Positions 31,407 to 40,545 are shown, counted from the stretch's first letter. The stretch is 54,488 nucleotides of DNA from Bacteroidaceae bacterium (GCA_017517605.1 JAFWYQ010000057.1:1-54488); one strand, 5' to 3'. Notes: a model not told the origin generated them from the letters alone. Program-made: numbers and translations.

Positions 31407-32339
31407 ATGCGTGCATTCTGGAAAATCAAACCGCAAATCGAACCGCTGGAAAAGTGGGAATCAAACTGCTGGATACAGATAACCAACCCTTCAGAAGAAG
31501 ATGCCGATTATCTGATTAACGAGTTGAAAATGCCCGACTATTTCCTGTCGGATATTGCCGACGTGGACGAGCGTTCGCGTGTAGAAACCGAAGACGGATG
31601 GACCATGATTATCCTCCGTGTCCCCTATATGAATCCAAACAAGGGAGTTTCGCGCTCACCTTACACCACCGTCCCTCTTGGTATCATCCTGAAGAAGGAC
31701 ATCTGCATCACCGTATGTTACCATATTACCAAGATGATGAACGACTTCCTCGGACATTATCAGCGCAAGGGAAAAGGCTTTACCGACTCTGTCGATATGA
31801 CCTTCCGCCTCTTCCTGTCCTCATCCGTATGGTACTTGAAGTTCTTGAAGAAGATTAATTATGAAATCGAAGAAGCCAAGCGCGACTTGGACAAGAGCAT
31901 CGACAACGAGGACCTCATCAACCTCAGTTCGTTGCAGAACTCACTGACATTCTTCATGAACTCCATCCGTGGTAACGAGACACTGCTTGCACAAGTGAAG
32001 TTCAAACTCCCCGTCGATGAACTGGATGCCGAACTTATCGAGGACGTGAACATCGAGATGAAACAGGCACGCGAAAGTGCCTATATCTACAGCAATATCC
32101 TTGAAAGCGCCGTCAATACCTACGCCAGCGTTATCAACAACAACATGAATACAGTAATGCGACTGATGACCTCGGTAAGCATCGTCCTCATGTTTCCCAC
32201 GCTGATAGCCAGCCTCTATGGTATGAACCTCAAGAACGGCCTTGAAGACAGGCCCTTGGGATTCTACGGCGTACTCGCTTTCTCGCTACTCGTCAGCGGA
32301 GCCATCATCTGGATATTCCGCCGTCGCCGATGGCTATAA
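31407..32339 (+). CDS. corA: CorA-family divalent metal ion transporter
   Basis: Using the ATG at 31407 the protein has 310 residues (an upstream ATG at 31320 adds 29 basic residues without family resemblance). It has the cytoplasmic alpha/beta funnel and long helices, and two C-terminal membrane segments with the pore motif YGMN (SLYGMNLKNG) between them. CorA forms pentamers that take up Mg2+, Co2+ or Ni2+. The hairpin leader upstream may control it. It ends before a weak hairpin (GTACGAA/TTCGTAT, 32349-32367). Confidence 0.88.
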   Translation: MRAFWKIKPQIEPLEKWESNCWIQITNPSEEDADYLINELKMPDYFLSDIADVDERSRVETEDGWTMIILRVPYMNPNKGVSRSPYTTVPLGIILKKDICITVCYHITKMMNDFLGHYQRKGKGFTDSVDMTFRLFLSSSVWYLKFLKKINYEIEEAKRDLDKSIDNEDLINLSSLQNSLTFFMNSIRGNETLLAQVKFKLPVDELDAELIEDVNIEMKQARESAYIYSNILESAVNTYASVINNNMNTVMRLMTSVSIVLMFPTLIASLYGMNLKNGLEDRPLGFYGVLAFSLLVSGAIIWIFRRRRWL

Positions 32340-32433
32340 AAAAAGCCCGTACGAAAGCCCTTCGTATGAATTAAATTTTGTACCTTTACACCGAATTACG
32401 TAAAACTGAATAAAACGTACATACCTAAGTTAT

Positions 32434-33381
32434 ATGGAAAACAGAAGTTTAGTAACCATTGCGGAGCACTCCAAGGAGAAAATCATGTACCTCCTGGAGA
32501 TGGCCAAACTTTTCGAAGAACATCCTAACCGTAAGATTTTGGATGGTAAAGTAGTGGCCACGTTGTTTTTTGAACCTTCTACCCGTACACGACTGAGTTT
32601 CGAAACGGCAGCCAACCGCCTCGGAGCACGTGTCATCGGATTTACCGACCCGAAGGTGACCAGTTCATCAAAAGGTGAAACATTGAAAGACACCATCATG
32701 ATGGTATCCAACTATGCCGATGTCATCGTCATGCGTCATTATCTCGAAGGTGCAGCACGCTACGCCAGCGAGGTGGCTCCCGTGCCCATCCTCAATGCCG
32801 GCGACGGTGCCAACCAACACCCTTCGCAAACAATGCTCGACCTCTACTCCATCTACAAAACACAAGGTACATTGGAAAACCTGAACATCTACTTGGTGGG
32901 CGACCTCAAGTACGGACGCACCGTACACTCGCTGCTGATGGCCATGCGCCACTTCAACCCAACCTTCCACTTCATTGCTCCCGAAGAGCTGAAGATGCCC
33001 GAAGAGTACAAGGCATATTGCCGCGCACAAGGCATCCGCTATGAAGAACACACAGAATTCAATGAAAACACCATTGCCGAAGCGGACATCCTCTATATGA
33101 CCCGCGTACAACGCGAGCGCTTCACCGACCTGATGGAATACGAACGTGTGAAGGATGTGTATATCCTCAAAAACAGCATGTTGGAGAAGACACGTCCCAA
33201 CCTCCGCATCCTGCACCCCCTGCCTCGCGTGAACGAAATTGCCTACGATGTGGACAGCAACGAGAAGGCATACTACTTCCAACAGGCACACAACGGTCTC
33301 TTTGCCCGCCAGGCACTCATCTGCGACAGCTTGGGCATCACCATCGAGGATGTGAGAAACGATAAGACAATCATTCAGTAA
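32434..33381 (+). CDS. pyrB: Aspartate carbamoyltransferase catalytic chain
   Basis: The 315-residue protein makes N-carbamoyl-aspartate from carbamoyl phosphate and aspartate. Visible family motifs: [15 protein letters not shown] (carbamoyl-phosphate site, about 49-63), [14 protein letters not shown] (about 128-141), [12 protein letters not shown] and [10 protein letters not shown]. Followed after 12 bp by pyrI, giving the classical holoenzyme pair. A possible promoter (TACCTTTA, 32381-32388, one mismatch) lies upstream. Confidence 0.95.
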   Translation: MENRSLVTIAEHSKEKIMYLLEMAKLFEEHPNRKILDGKVVATLFFEPSTRTRLSFETAANRLGARVIGFTDPKVTSSSKGETLKDTIMMVSNYADVIVMRHYLEGAARYASEVAPVPILNAGDGANQHPSQTMLDLYSIYKTQGTLENLNIYLVGDLKYGRTVHSLLMAMRHFNPTFHFIAPEELKMPEEYKAYCRAQGIRYEEHTEFNENTIAEADILYMTRVQRERFTDLMEYERVKDVYILKNSMLEKTRPNLRILHPLPRVNEIAYDVDSNEKAYYFQQAHNGLFARQALICDSLGITIEDVRNDKTIIQ

Positions 33382-33393
33382 AACAATCAAGTC

Positions 33394-33852
33394 ATGGACA
33401 AGAAAGAACTTCAAGTAGCCGCCCTCGAAAACGGTACGGTTATTGACCACATACCTGCAGAGAAAGTCTTCACCGTGGTATCGCTCCTCGGCTTGCAGGA
33501 CATGAAGACCCCCATCACCATCGGTGCCAACCTCGAAAGCAAGAAACTCGGCCGTAAGGGAATCATCAAAGTAGCCGACCGCTTCTTCACCGATGAGGAA
33601 ATCAGCCGTCTCTCCGTAGTAGCCGATAGCGTAAAACTCAATATCATCCGCAACTACGAAGTGGTAGAAAAGAAAACCGTCAGCATCCCCGACGAATTGC
33701 GTGGCATCGTCAAATGCGGCAATCCCAAGTGTATCACCAACAACGAGCCAGGAATGGACACCCTCTTCCACGTGGTGGATAAGGAAAAAGGCATCCTCCG
33801 TTGCCACTATTGTGAAAAGACTCAACGGATTGAAAAGGTTAAATTGGTATAA
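33394..33852 (+). CDS. pyrI: Aspartate carbamoyltransferase regulatory chain
   Basis: The 152-residue protein has the allosteric nucleotide-binding domain ([31 protein letters not shown]) and the C-terminal zinc domain with Cys in [10 protein letters not shown] and CHYCEK (four ligands). It gives CTP/ATP control to PyrB. Its presence predicts a feedback-regulated dodecameric enzyme. Confidence 0.95.
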   Translation: MDKKELQVAALENGTVIDHIPAEKVFTVVSLLGLQDMKTPITIGANLESKKLGRKGIIKVADRFFTDEEISRLSVVADSVKLNIIRNYEVVEKKTVSIPDELRGIVKCGNPKCITNNEPGMDTLFHVVDKEKGILRCHYCEKTQRIEKVKLV

Positions 33853-33865
33853 TCACACATGATTT

Positions 33866-33922
33866 AGGCACGAATTTCACAGATTACACAGTTTGATTAT
33901 TTTATCCGTGCAATCCGTGCCT
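33866..33922. repeat. GGCACGAATT inverted-repeat element
   Basis: AGGCACGAATTTCACAGATT on the left faces AATCCGTGCCT on the right with about 30 bp between them. The related element at 48843-48910 has the same ends (AGGCACGGATTACACGGAT ... ATTCGTGCCT). Both lie in short intergenic gaps, behind pyrI and glyA. Confidence 0.7.
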
Positions 33923-33936
33923 AATAATAACAAGCA

Positions 33937-34503
33937 ATGAAACAAGATTGGAAACCGGGGACAATGATTTATCCCCTACCCGCAGCACTCGTAAGTTGCG
34001 GAAGTACTCCCGAGGAATACAACATCCTCACCGTTGCTTGGACAGGTACCATCTGCTCCGAGCCGGCCATGTGCTATATCAGCGTACGTCCCGAGCGACA
34101 CTCCTATCCCATCCTGAAAAAGAATACGGAGTTTGTCATCAACCTTACAACCAAGGATATGGCCTTTGCCACTGACTGGTGTGGTGTACGTTCGGGCAAG
34201 GATTACAACAAGTTCGACGAGATGCACCTTACTCCCGGTAAAGCCAAGTGCGTGCAATGCCCCATCATCGAAGAGTCGCCCCTCTGCATCGAATGCCGTG
34301 TCAAGGAGGTCATTCCCCTTGGTTCGCACGACATGTTCATTGCCGAAGTACTCAACGTAAAGGCCGATGATAAGTATCTTGATGAAAAGACAGGCAAGTT
34401 CGACCTCGTTGCCAGCGGCCTTATGGCATACGTCCACGGCGGTTATTACGAACTCGGCCAGAAGATAGGCAAATTCGGTTGGTCAGTAGAGAAAAAGAAA
34501 TAA
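33937..34503 (+). CDS. Flavin reductase-like FMN-binding protein
   Basis: The 188-residue protein has a split-barrel flavin-binding fold of the flavin reductase/NADH:FMN oxidoreductase family: MIYPLPAALVSCGS at the start, EYNILTVAWTGTICSEPAMCYISVRPERHSY and FVINLTTKDMAFATDWCGVRSGKD (cofactor-contact segments), then PLCIECRVKEVIPLGSHDMFIAEV. In Bacteroidetes such proteins are short and of unsettled substrate. It stands between the pyrI repeat and a strong hairpin. Confidence 0.8.
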   Translation: MKQDWKPGTMIYPLPAALVSCGSTPEEYNILTVAWTGTICSEPAMCYISVRPERHSYPILKKNTEFVINLTTKDMAFATDWCGVRSGKDYNKFDEMHLTPGKAKCVQCPIIEESPLCIECRVKEVIPLGSHDMFIAEVLNVKADDKYLDEKTGKFDLVASGLMAYVHGGYYELGQKIGKFGWSVEKKK

Positions 34504-34534
34504 ACCGTTATTTACAGATACAATCAAATCATAA

Positions 34535-34570
34535 AGAATGCCATTCTTCCACGTGGAGGAATGGCATTCT
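34535..34570. terminator. Long near-perfect hairpin between flavin reductase and HAD genes
   Basis: Bases 34535-34570 read AGAATGCCATTC...GAATGGCATTCT, a palindrome with one mismatch pair over 36 bases and essentially no loop (CCACGTGG centre). T tracts are short on either side. It lies between convergent genes and likely ends both transcripts. Confidence 0.6.
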
Positions 34571-34651
34571 TGTATAGAGAAGATTAGTAATCTTATACTC
34601 TTTTGAATCATCAATCCAAAAGGTTAACAAACTGTTGAAAACTACAGATTA

Positions 34652-35464
34652 TTACGGTTTTAACATGAACCGTTCCACCACATGGGCCACACCATCTTCG
34701 TCGTTGGAAAGAGTAATGAAGTCTGCCGCCTCGCGCACAATGGGTTGGGCATTCTGCATGGCTACTCCAAGGCCGGCATAACGAATCATGGAAAGGTCGT
34801 TGAAACCATCGCCACAAGCAATGACCTCCTCGCGTGAGATTCCGATTTTCTTTAGCAACACTTCCAGAGATTGGGCCTTATCGATACCCTTAGGAACAAG
34901 TTCAAGAAAATAGGGTTCGGAGCGATAGACCTCGTTCGTCTCCTTCAATTGCTCGTACATCACCTTTTCAAGTTGGTGAAGGCGCTCAGCTTCGCCAACA
35001 ATCAAGCATTTAGGAATAGGGAAGTCGATGTATTCAAGGAAGTTATCTACCCGCAAAGTTTGCATTACATTGAGGATTGCCTCCTTCTGTACATACTCGT
35101 CATCAGGTGTTTCGGTAATGACGTAATTGTCACGATAGGTAACGATAGCAAAGCCGTTTTCATGAGCACATCGGTACATATAAGGTATCACTTCGGGAGC
35201 AAGCACTTGGGCATGGAGTACTTCGCGTGTCTTCCAATCAATGATTTCGCCACCGTTATAAGCAAGTATGTATCCGCCATAGACGTCCAGCTCCAATTGG
35301 TTGGCAATGGGGGCAATACCGTATGTAGGGCGGCCGGATGCAAGAACAACTTTGATACCCTGCTGTTGTGCACGGATGAGAGTTTCGCGGGTGCGAGGAG
35401 TGATTTCTTTACGGCTATTTGTCAGTGTACCGTCAAGATCTAATACAATTATTCGGTAAGGCAT
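34652..35464 (-). CDS. Cof-type HAD-superfamily phosphatase
   Basis: The 270-residue protein has the HAD signature: VLDLDGTLTNS (nucleophile Asp in DLDGT), ASGRP (motif II), K at KGIDKAQSLE, and GDGFNDLSMI (motif IV), with a type IIB cap as in Cof/YidA proteins that hydrolyse sugar phosphates or pyridoxal phosphate. I start at ATG 35464; the longer frame up to 35590 overlaps a minus-strand -7 box at 35491-35484. It is divergent from sod. Confidence 0.85.
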   Translation of the reverse strand: MPYRIIVLDLDGTLTNSRKEITPRTRETLIRAQQQGIKVVLASGRPTYGIAPIANQLELDVYGGYILAYNGGEIIDWKTREVLHAQVLAPEVIPYMYRCAHENGFAIVTYRDNYVITETPDDEYVQKEAILNVMQTLRVDNFLEYIDFPIPKCLIVGEAERLHQLEKVMYEQLKETNEVYRSEPYFLELVPKGIDKAQSLEVLLKKIGISREEVIACGDGFNDLSMIRYAGLGVAMQNAQPIVREAADFITLSNDEDGVAHVVERFMLKP

Positions 35465-35483
35465 ATCTTTTACTATTTCCCTG

Positions 35484-35491
35484 CAAAGATA
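35484..35491 (-). promoter_or_regulatory. -7 box (TATCTTTG) of the HAD phosphatase gene
   Basis: CAAAGATA on plus, 19 bp from TTCG (minus) at 35514-35511, one mismatch from the -33 consensus. It supports the ATG at 35464. Confidence 0.6.
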
Positions 35492-35604
35492 ATTCTTTCC
35501 ATCCGAACAACGAACATATTGGAGCGAAAACTTGTTGGTATATATATAGTAATAATGAATAATAATAAAAAATGAATTGTCTAACCACATTGATTGTAAG
35601 CATT

Positions 35605-36189
35605 ATGAATAATTTTATGCCTGTCCTGCCCTACGATACCGACGGGTTGGCACCTGTCATCAGCAAAGAGACTATTGAATACCATTATGGTAAACATCTG
35701 CAAACTTACGTGAACAACTTGGAGAAACTGACCCGCGGCACTGCATTGGAAGGGGAAGAGATTGAGGACCTTGTGATAGAATCTCCCGAGGGGCCAGTAT
35801 ATAACAATGCCGGACAGGTGCTGAACCACCAATTGTACTTTCTGCAATTCACACCTAATCCACGTACCGACCGACCTGAGGGGAAGCTGGCAACACTGAT
35901 TGTGCGTGACTTCGGCAGCTTTGAAGAATTAAAGAAAAAGATGACGGAACAGAGTATCATCCTCTTCGGATCGGGATGGGTATGGCTCTGCATGAACGAG
36001 CATGGGGGATTGGAAATAACCTCATGTCCAAATGGTGACAATCCTCTTCGTCATGGAAAGCTCCCTTTGTTGGGATTCGATGTGTGGGAACATGCCTACT
36101 ATCTGGATTATCAAAACCGACGAGCTGACCATATTGCCCGTTTGTGGGAAATCATCAATTGGGATGAGGTGAGCCGACGGGCAGAATAA
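35605..36189 (+). CDS. sodB: Superoxide dismutase, Fe/Mn type
   Basis: The 194-residue enzyme is close in pattern to the Bacteroides fragilis cambialistic SOD: PYDTDGLAPVISKETIEYHYGKHLQTYVNNL at the N-terminus with the first His ligand, NNAGQVLNHQLYFLQF with the second His, and LLGFDVWEHAYYLDYQNRRADH with the Asp and third His. It converts superoxide to oxygen and peroxide in the cytoplasm. ATG at 35605 gives the usual MxxxMPxLPYD start; ATG at 35572 is an alternative. Followed by the octamer element at 36191. Confidence 0.9.
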   Translation: MNNFMPVLPYDTDGLAPVISKETIEYHYGKHLQTYVNNLEKLTRGTALEGEEIEDLVIESPEGPVYNNAGQVLNHQLYFLQFTPNPRTDRPEGKLATLIVRDFGSFEELKKKMTEQSIILFGSGWVWLCMNEHGGLEITSCPNGDNPLRHGKLPLLGFDVWEHAYYLDYQNRRADHIARLWEIINWDEVSRRAE

Positions 36190-36190
36190 T

Positions 36191-36417
36191 AATGTGCGAA
36201 TTAATGTGCTAATGTGCCAATTTTAATGTGCCAATGTGCTAATGTGCCAATGTGCTAATAAAACAATACCACATAGTCATTGACACATTAGTACATTAAT
36301 CGCATTAGCACATTAATCACATTGGCACATTGGCACATTAATCACATTGGCACATTAGCACATTGGCACATTGGCACATTAATCACATTAGCACATTGGC
36401 ACATTAATCACATTATG
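36191..36417. repeat. Octamer (AATGTGCY) element with long inverted arms
   Basis: AATGTGCC/AATGTGCT octamers occur at 36191, 36203, 36211, 36225, 36233, 36241 and 36249 (mostly 8-bp steps), and the complementary GGCACATT/TAGCACATTA words fill 36280-36417. It could form a 90-bp imperfect hairpin. Related shorter elements are at 5266-5412 and 52735-52822. Confidence 0.85.
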
Positions 36418-36461
36418 CATATTTTTCATGGGAAAAACGTATCTGATGTTGTTTTTATGCT

Positions 36462-36469
36462 TATCTTTG
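36462..36469 (+). promoter_or_regulatory. -7 box (TATCTTTG) of the degenerate kinase gene
   Basis: A perfect TAnnTTTG 29 bp ahead of the GTG at 36499. No clear -33 TTTG. Confidence 0.55.
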
Positions 36470-36498
36470 CATCAAATTTTGAAGCGTACAGATAAACC

Positions 36499-38475
36499 GT
36501 GAAAACGAAATCGTTATATTTAACCCACATTATCAGCCTGTTACTGGTATTATTCTTTTCTCTCCCGTCGCAAGCATTTGATAAGGACGGACTTATCAAG
36601 AAGATTCTATGTATCAGTTCCTTCGGTTCTGAGAACCTGTATGTACAGGAGGAGTTGTTGTCCTTTGTGCGCGATGCCGGACGGGATGACACATCCTTTA
36701 TGCCCATTTTTGAACTGATGAATTGCCGCTCACTGAACAACATATCAGCCTGGCAAGAGTCCATGCAGGAAATTCTGACCAGGCATAAGAATCCTGACAT
36801 CGTAGTATTGTTGGGCAACGAAGCTGCCATCACCTACTTCTCCATGCCCGAGGAGCAATACCGCAAGATTCCCGTATATGTGTTGCAATGCAACAATTCG
36901 CTGGCGTGTCTGACCAAGCCCTACGGCATTACTTCGGTACAGACGGAGAAACGAGGAAGCATCCGTGACATAAAGGAGATTATGAAGGGATTCAACGTAC
37001 GCTATGCCGAGTTGAAGGATTACGACGTGGTTGCAAACATTGAATTGATTCAGCGCCTGTATGGTCACACACATAACATTGCCGTATTGACGGACAATTC
37101 CTACACGGGCCTCTGTATGCAATATGCGGTGAAGAAGGTGGAGGAACGCTTCCCGAAGTTCAAGTTCCACTATTTGGACGGACGCAATCTGGATATGGAA
37201 CAGGCACTCGAACGTGTCCGCAGACTTCCGAGCCGCACCATCCTGCTACTGGGCGGATGGGAGATTGACAAGAATGAATCCACCTATTTGAGCAATGCCG
37301 TGTATGCTTTCAAGAATGCACGTTCCAACGTGTTGCTCCCCGTATTCAGCTTTTCCGGAGCAGGCATTGGCTATTGGCCCATTGGCGGATATATACCTTG
37401 GGAACCGACGGAACGGGAGCATCTGAGCAAGTTTTTCCATGAAGACCTGGAAACAGGCATGAGCCAAAAGGCTGAGATACACATCCTGCCCAAAACATTC
37501 GTGTTCGACGAAACCGTGCTGGAATCTATGGAAATAAGCAAGGAAGAAGTGCCCGAAAACTCCATCTTCCTGAACGGTAAGATGAGCGGAAAGGACTTTG
37601 TAAGAGAGTACAAATGGTATGCGATACTCGGATTGAGCCTTATCGCTCTGCTGGCCATCATCGCCCTGACGGCGGTAGCCTACTCCATCCGCATATCACG
37701 GTTGCGCAAGACACTACAGGCTTCGGAAGAACAGCTCCGCAAGGAGAAGGAAGAGTTGCAGAAGTCTGAATACAAACTACGGATAGCCAAAGAACGGACC
37801 GAAGAGGCTGAACGGGCCAAAAGCCTGTTCATCTCGAACATCAGCCACGAGATACGCACTCCGCTGAACTCCATTGTAGGATTCGCACAGGTGATGACGG
37901 AGATGATGAAGGAGCAACCTGAAGTGGCTGAGTTTGCCAGAATCATACAAAACGACTCGGAGAAATTGTCCAAACTGATTGACGGATTGCTCGAGGTGTC
38001 TGACATCCAATCAGGAAACAAACGTATCAATAAGGAGCGTGTGAACATCATATCCTTCATTGCCAGCATGGTGGACAACATGAAGCAGAGCATGAAGGAG
38101 GGCGTCACACTGAGTTTTACCTCGCCCTACCCTGCAATGGATATGGATACGGACATCAACCGATTGATACAAGTGCTGATGAACCTGATACAATACTCCA
38201 TGAGGAATACCGATAAGGGATACATCATTGTGGCCGTAGAGAAGGATCCGGCAAACACCATGGCCCAAATTTCGGTAACCGACACAGGGCAAGTCTTGCC
38301 AAAGGAGGTACAGAAAGTGCTGTTCAACCGATTCGAGAAGAAGGAAGAGTTCATCCAAGGGGCCAATATGGAACTCACCATTTGCCAGACAATAATCGAG
38401 TCCTTGGGAGGAAACATCTGGTTGGACGAATCGTATGAAGGCGGTACACGCTTCGTATTCTCGCATCCGCTATAA
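36499..38475 (+). CDS. Periplasmic-sensor histidine kinase with degenerate ATP-binding boxes
   Basis: The 658-residue protein (GTG start) has a signal peptide, a long periplasmic domain (about 25-370) resembling ABC-type (TrpX-like) ligand-binding proteins, one membrane segment (WYAILGLSLIALLAIIAL, about 373-390), a coiled coil (about 400-440) and a HisKA domain with an intact H box (SNISHEIRTPLNSIVGF). The HATPase part is altered at three places: the N box reads VLMNLIQYS, with Tyr where the catalytic Asn of NLxxNA is expected; the first G box reads DTGQV instead of DxGxG; and the second reads GANMEL where GxGLGL is usual. Autophosphorylation should be impaired. No response regulator is adjacent. 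Confidence 0.85.
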   Translation: MKTKSLYLTHIISLLLVLFFSLPSQAFDKDGLIKKILCISSFGSENLYVQEELLSFVRDAGRDDTSFMPIFELMNCRSLNNISAWQESMQEILTRHKNPDIVVLLGNEAAITYFSMPEEQYRKIPVYVLQCNNSLACLTKPYGITSVQTEKRGSIRDIKEIMKGFNVRYAELKDYDVVANIELIQRLYGHTHNIAVLTDNSYTGLCMQYAVKKVEERFPKFKFHYLDGRNLDMEQALERVRRLPSRTILLLGGWEIDKNESTYLSNAVYAFKNARSNVLLPVFSFSGAGIGYWPIGGYIPWEPTEREHLSKFFHEDLETGMSQKAEIHILPKTFVFDETVLESMEISKEEVPENSIFLNGKMSGKDFVREYKWYAILGLSLIALLAIIALTAVAYSIRISRLRKTLQASEEQLRKEKEELQKSEYKLRIAKERTEEAERAKSLFISNISHEIRTPLNSIVGFAQVMTEMMKEQPEVAEFARIIQNDSEKLSKLIDGLLEVSDIQSGNKRINKERVNIISFIASMVDNMKQSMKEGVTLSFTSPYPAMDMDTDINRLIQVLMNLIQYSMRNTDKGYIIVAVEKDPANTMAQISVTDTGQVLPKEVQKVLFNRFEKKEEFIQGANMELTICQTIIESLGGNIWLDESYEGGTRFVFSHPL

Positions 38476-38525
38476 GCCCTCATTTACAGACTCCTACAAA
38501 ATCCCTACACATTGAAACCGTAAAG

Positions 38526-38742
38526 GTAGTACTTTGATACGATGAAAGTGCTACCTTTGTAGCATAAAAGTAATGCTTTCATACCCTTTTCACAGTTGTG
38601 AAAAGGCTTTATTACATCTGTGAAAGGACTTTATCACAACTGTGAAAAGACCTTTTGACAGCTGTGAAAAGGGTATAAAGTCGGCACTTTGAGCGTGCAA
38701 AAGTAGCACATTGACGGTGTAAAGGTACTGACTTTGTGATAT
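38526..38742. repeat. TGTGAAA / CTTTG array with 21-23-bp period
   Basis: TGTGAAA lies at 38597, 38619, 38641 and 38663 (exact 22-bp steps), each within an imperfect palindrome CTTTTcacaNNTGTGAAAAG. Flanking CTTTG/CATTG/CTTTC words continue the spacing (38532, 38555, 38576 and 38687, 38709, 38732; steps of 21-23 bp). No gene is visible in 38476-38783. Confidence 0.8.
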
Positions 38743-38783
38743 AAAGACTGGGAATCCGATTTGTTGTGGTATAATTAGCACCC

Positions 38784-39266
38784 TCAATCCTCAGGCACAT
38801 CCTCCAGCAATTGACGGATGGCTTGGCGGGCAATCTCCATTTCGATGCCACGGCTTGAGGCAAAGCGCATCAGCTTGGCATAGAGTTCGTAAGCATTATC
38901 GGCCCGCACACTCTTCAGCTTGGCGGACAACAGTTCGCGGGCAGCAACGAGGGAATCATCGTCACTCACCTCCTCCAACGCCTCTGCAATCAGCGCAGAA
39001 GGCAGGCGCTTTTGAGAAAGATACAGGGCAATCTTCTGCCGTCCCCAATGGTTGAACTGAAATTTGTCGTGCACAAAAGCACGGCAGAAACGCGCCTCAT
39101 CAATATACCTCCCTTCCATCAACCGACACACAATGCGTTGTTGCATTTCCGTATCAGAAACTCCCCACTGACGGAGCTTCTCACACACCTCCGAGGCGCA
39201 ATGCTCGCTTCGCGAACAATATATGGCGGCCTTGTTATAGGCCTCATTCTCAGTCAACTCCTTCAT
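38784..39266 (-). CDS. recX: RecX-family regulator of RecA
   Basis: The 160-residue protein has the three helical repeats of RecX: SRSEHCASEVCEKLRQWGVS, YIDEARFCRAFVHDKFQFNHWGRQKIALYLSQKRL and LRFASSRGIEMEIARQAIRQLL, with the characteristic G-R-x-K-I. RecX binds along RecA filaments and blocks recombination. It follows the DUF6057-like gene by 15 bp and is probably co-transcribed with it. Confidence 0.85.
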   Translation of the reverse strand: MKELTENEAYNKAAIYCSRSEHCASEVCEKLRQWGVSDTEMQQRIVCRLMEGRYIDEARFCRAFVHDKFQFNHWGRQKIALYLSQKRLPSALIAEALEEVSDDDSLVAARELLSAKLKSVRADNAYELYAKLMRFASSRGIEMEIARQAIRQLLEDVPED

Positions 39267-39281
39267 AAATTCCCTACTTAT

Positions 39282-40454
39282 CTACTCACCATAACAATAG
39301 TACCACCAATACGTATCTCCGAACCGGCGACGCGTGTAATTACTCTGATGCAGAGGCTCTTGATACTCTTTCTGTAAATCAATGAAGGCACGATGGCGAA
39401 CCTTTATATCTTCGCCACACTTGGCAAACAGAGCAGGTTCATTACCAGTCAATTGACCATAAACCAGCAAAGCCTCCTGATAGTGACGGGGCAATGGCGA
39501 CGATTGGTCGGCATAAGACGAAAGAAGAACATTGTAAAACTCCTCCAAGCGTTTTTCAAGCAGTAAAGCACACAGATAGTAATCAATCACCTTGGCAGAA
39601 GCACAACTGTCCTCACTATAAAGCCTTTGCAGATATTCCACGGCCGGCTCATCTGTGTGCCGAAGTTCACAACCCAAATAAACCTGAAGATTTTCATCCG
39701 ACACAGATGAAGCGTCTCCTTGCCCCTCATTCAAGAACAAGCCGTCTGCCCCATAACCTTGAGGATAACAGAACAGACGTTGCCCCAACGAATCGATATT
39801 CGACAAGGCAAAGGCACGCAAAGCCGTCAGCGTATGACTATTGTGCAACGACTTTTGTCCTACTCCCAAGGCTTTTTCAAACTCTCCCACACGGATATAC
39901 CGAGCCACGGCCAACTCATGGTGCAGTATAACATTGTCATTTCCTACAAACCCTGTAGCATACGAACCCATAATCACAACAATCAGATTGGGCAACAATG
40001 TCTCATTCAGCCTATTACGCGCTCCATAACTCCTTCTATACAGGAATTTACGATACCAACACCCTATGGCGACGTATGCAACCACAGCTATCCAAATACC
40101 CGGAAAGCCAATGGAAAAAGCCTTGCCGTCCACGACTCCCTCATTGGGATGTACACACGTGAGAAATGACAATATACAATAAGCCGGAAGGTAAGAAAAA
40201 GCCAACCAAGAGCCTCGGAATCGTGTAACCTTATTGAACAGCCATCGTATAATGCACAATGCCAGTGTCAGAATTACAGCTCCCCAAAAAGGTGAGTAAG
40301 AGAATCTTCCCTGAAAATAGGTTTCAAATACGAAACGCATTACCTCACCCTGAAACAGATAGAGATAAACGAAACTGAAGCTGACAAACAATATTCCACA
40401 AATGATTGCAATGATGGGATTATCCCTTCGGACAGTTGCAAAATAGGGCTTCAT
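39282..40454 (-). CDS. Multispanning membrane protein (DUF6057-like)
   Basis: The 390-residue protein has five or six membrane segments in the first 170 residues (IIAIICGILFVSFSFVYLYL, FWGAVILTLALCIIRWL, LPAYCILSFLTCV, IWIAVVAYVAIG, LIVVIMGSYATG), then a soluble helical part with TPR-like pattern (VGEFEKALGVGQKS, YLQRLYSEDSCASAKVIDYY). It ends CGEDIKVRHRAF with aromatic-rich tail. I recognise no enzyme. The C-terminal half suggests protein-protein contacts in the periplasm or cytoplasm. First gene of a two-gene operon with recX; the glgB terminator lies upstream. Confidence 0.55.
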   Translation of the reverse strand: MKPYFATVRRDNPIIAIICGILFVSFSFVYLYLFQGEVMRFVFETYFQGRFSYSPFWGAVILTLALCIIRWLFNKVTRFRGSWLAFSYLPAYCILSFLTCVHPNEGVVDGKAFSIGFPGIWIAVVAYVAIGCWYRKFLYRRSYGARNRLNETLLPNLIVVIMGSYATGFVGNDNVILHHELAVARYIRVGEFEKALGVGQKSLHNSHTLTALRAFALSNIDSLGQRLFCYPQGYGADGLFLNEGQGDASSVSDENLQVYLGCELRHTDEPAVEYLQRLYSEDSCASAKVIDYYLCALLLEKRLEEFYNVLLSSYADQSSPLPRHYQEALLVYGQLTGNEPALFAKCGEDIKVRHRAFIDLQKEYQEPLHQSNYTRRRFGDTYWWYYCYGE

Positions 40455-40490
40455 ACAATCGGAGATTTACGAATATTCAATAAAACAATA

Positions 40491-40545
40491 AACCGATATG
40501 AAATGCCAGGAAATCGACTCTCCCATCTACATCTTCATATCGGTT
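40491..40545 (-). terminator. Probable terminator of glgB
   Basis: AACCGATATGAA (40491-40502) and TTCATATCGGTT (40534-40545) are 12-bp perfect inverted repeats separated by 31 bases, located behind the glgB stop on the minus strand and followed there by TTATTGTTTTATT. Confidence 0.6.

Noticed and set aside
32349-32367. Strong terminator after the corA-like gene
   Set aside because: The 7-bp stem lacks a clear T tract; it is kept only as a weak hairpin in the corA entry.
34652-35590. Longer HAD phosphatase start at 35590
   Set aside because: The additional 42 residues do not resemble the family and overlap a promoter element.
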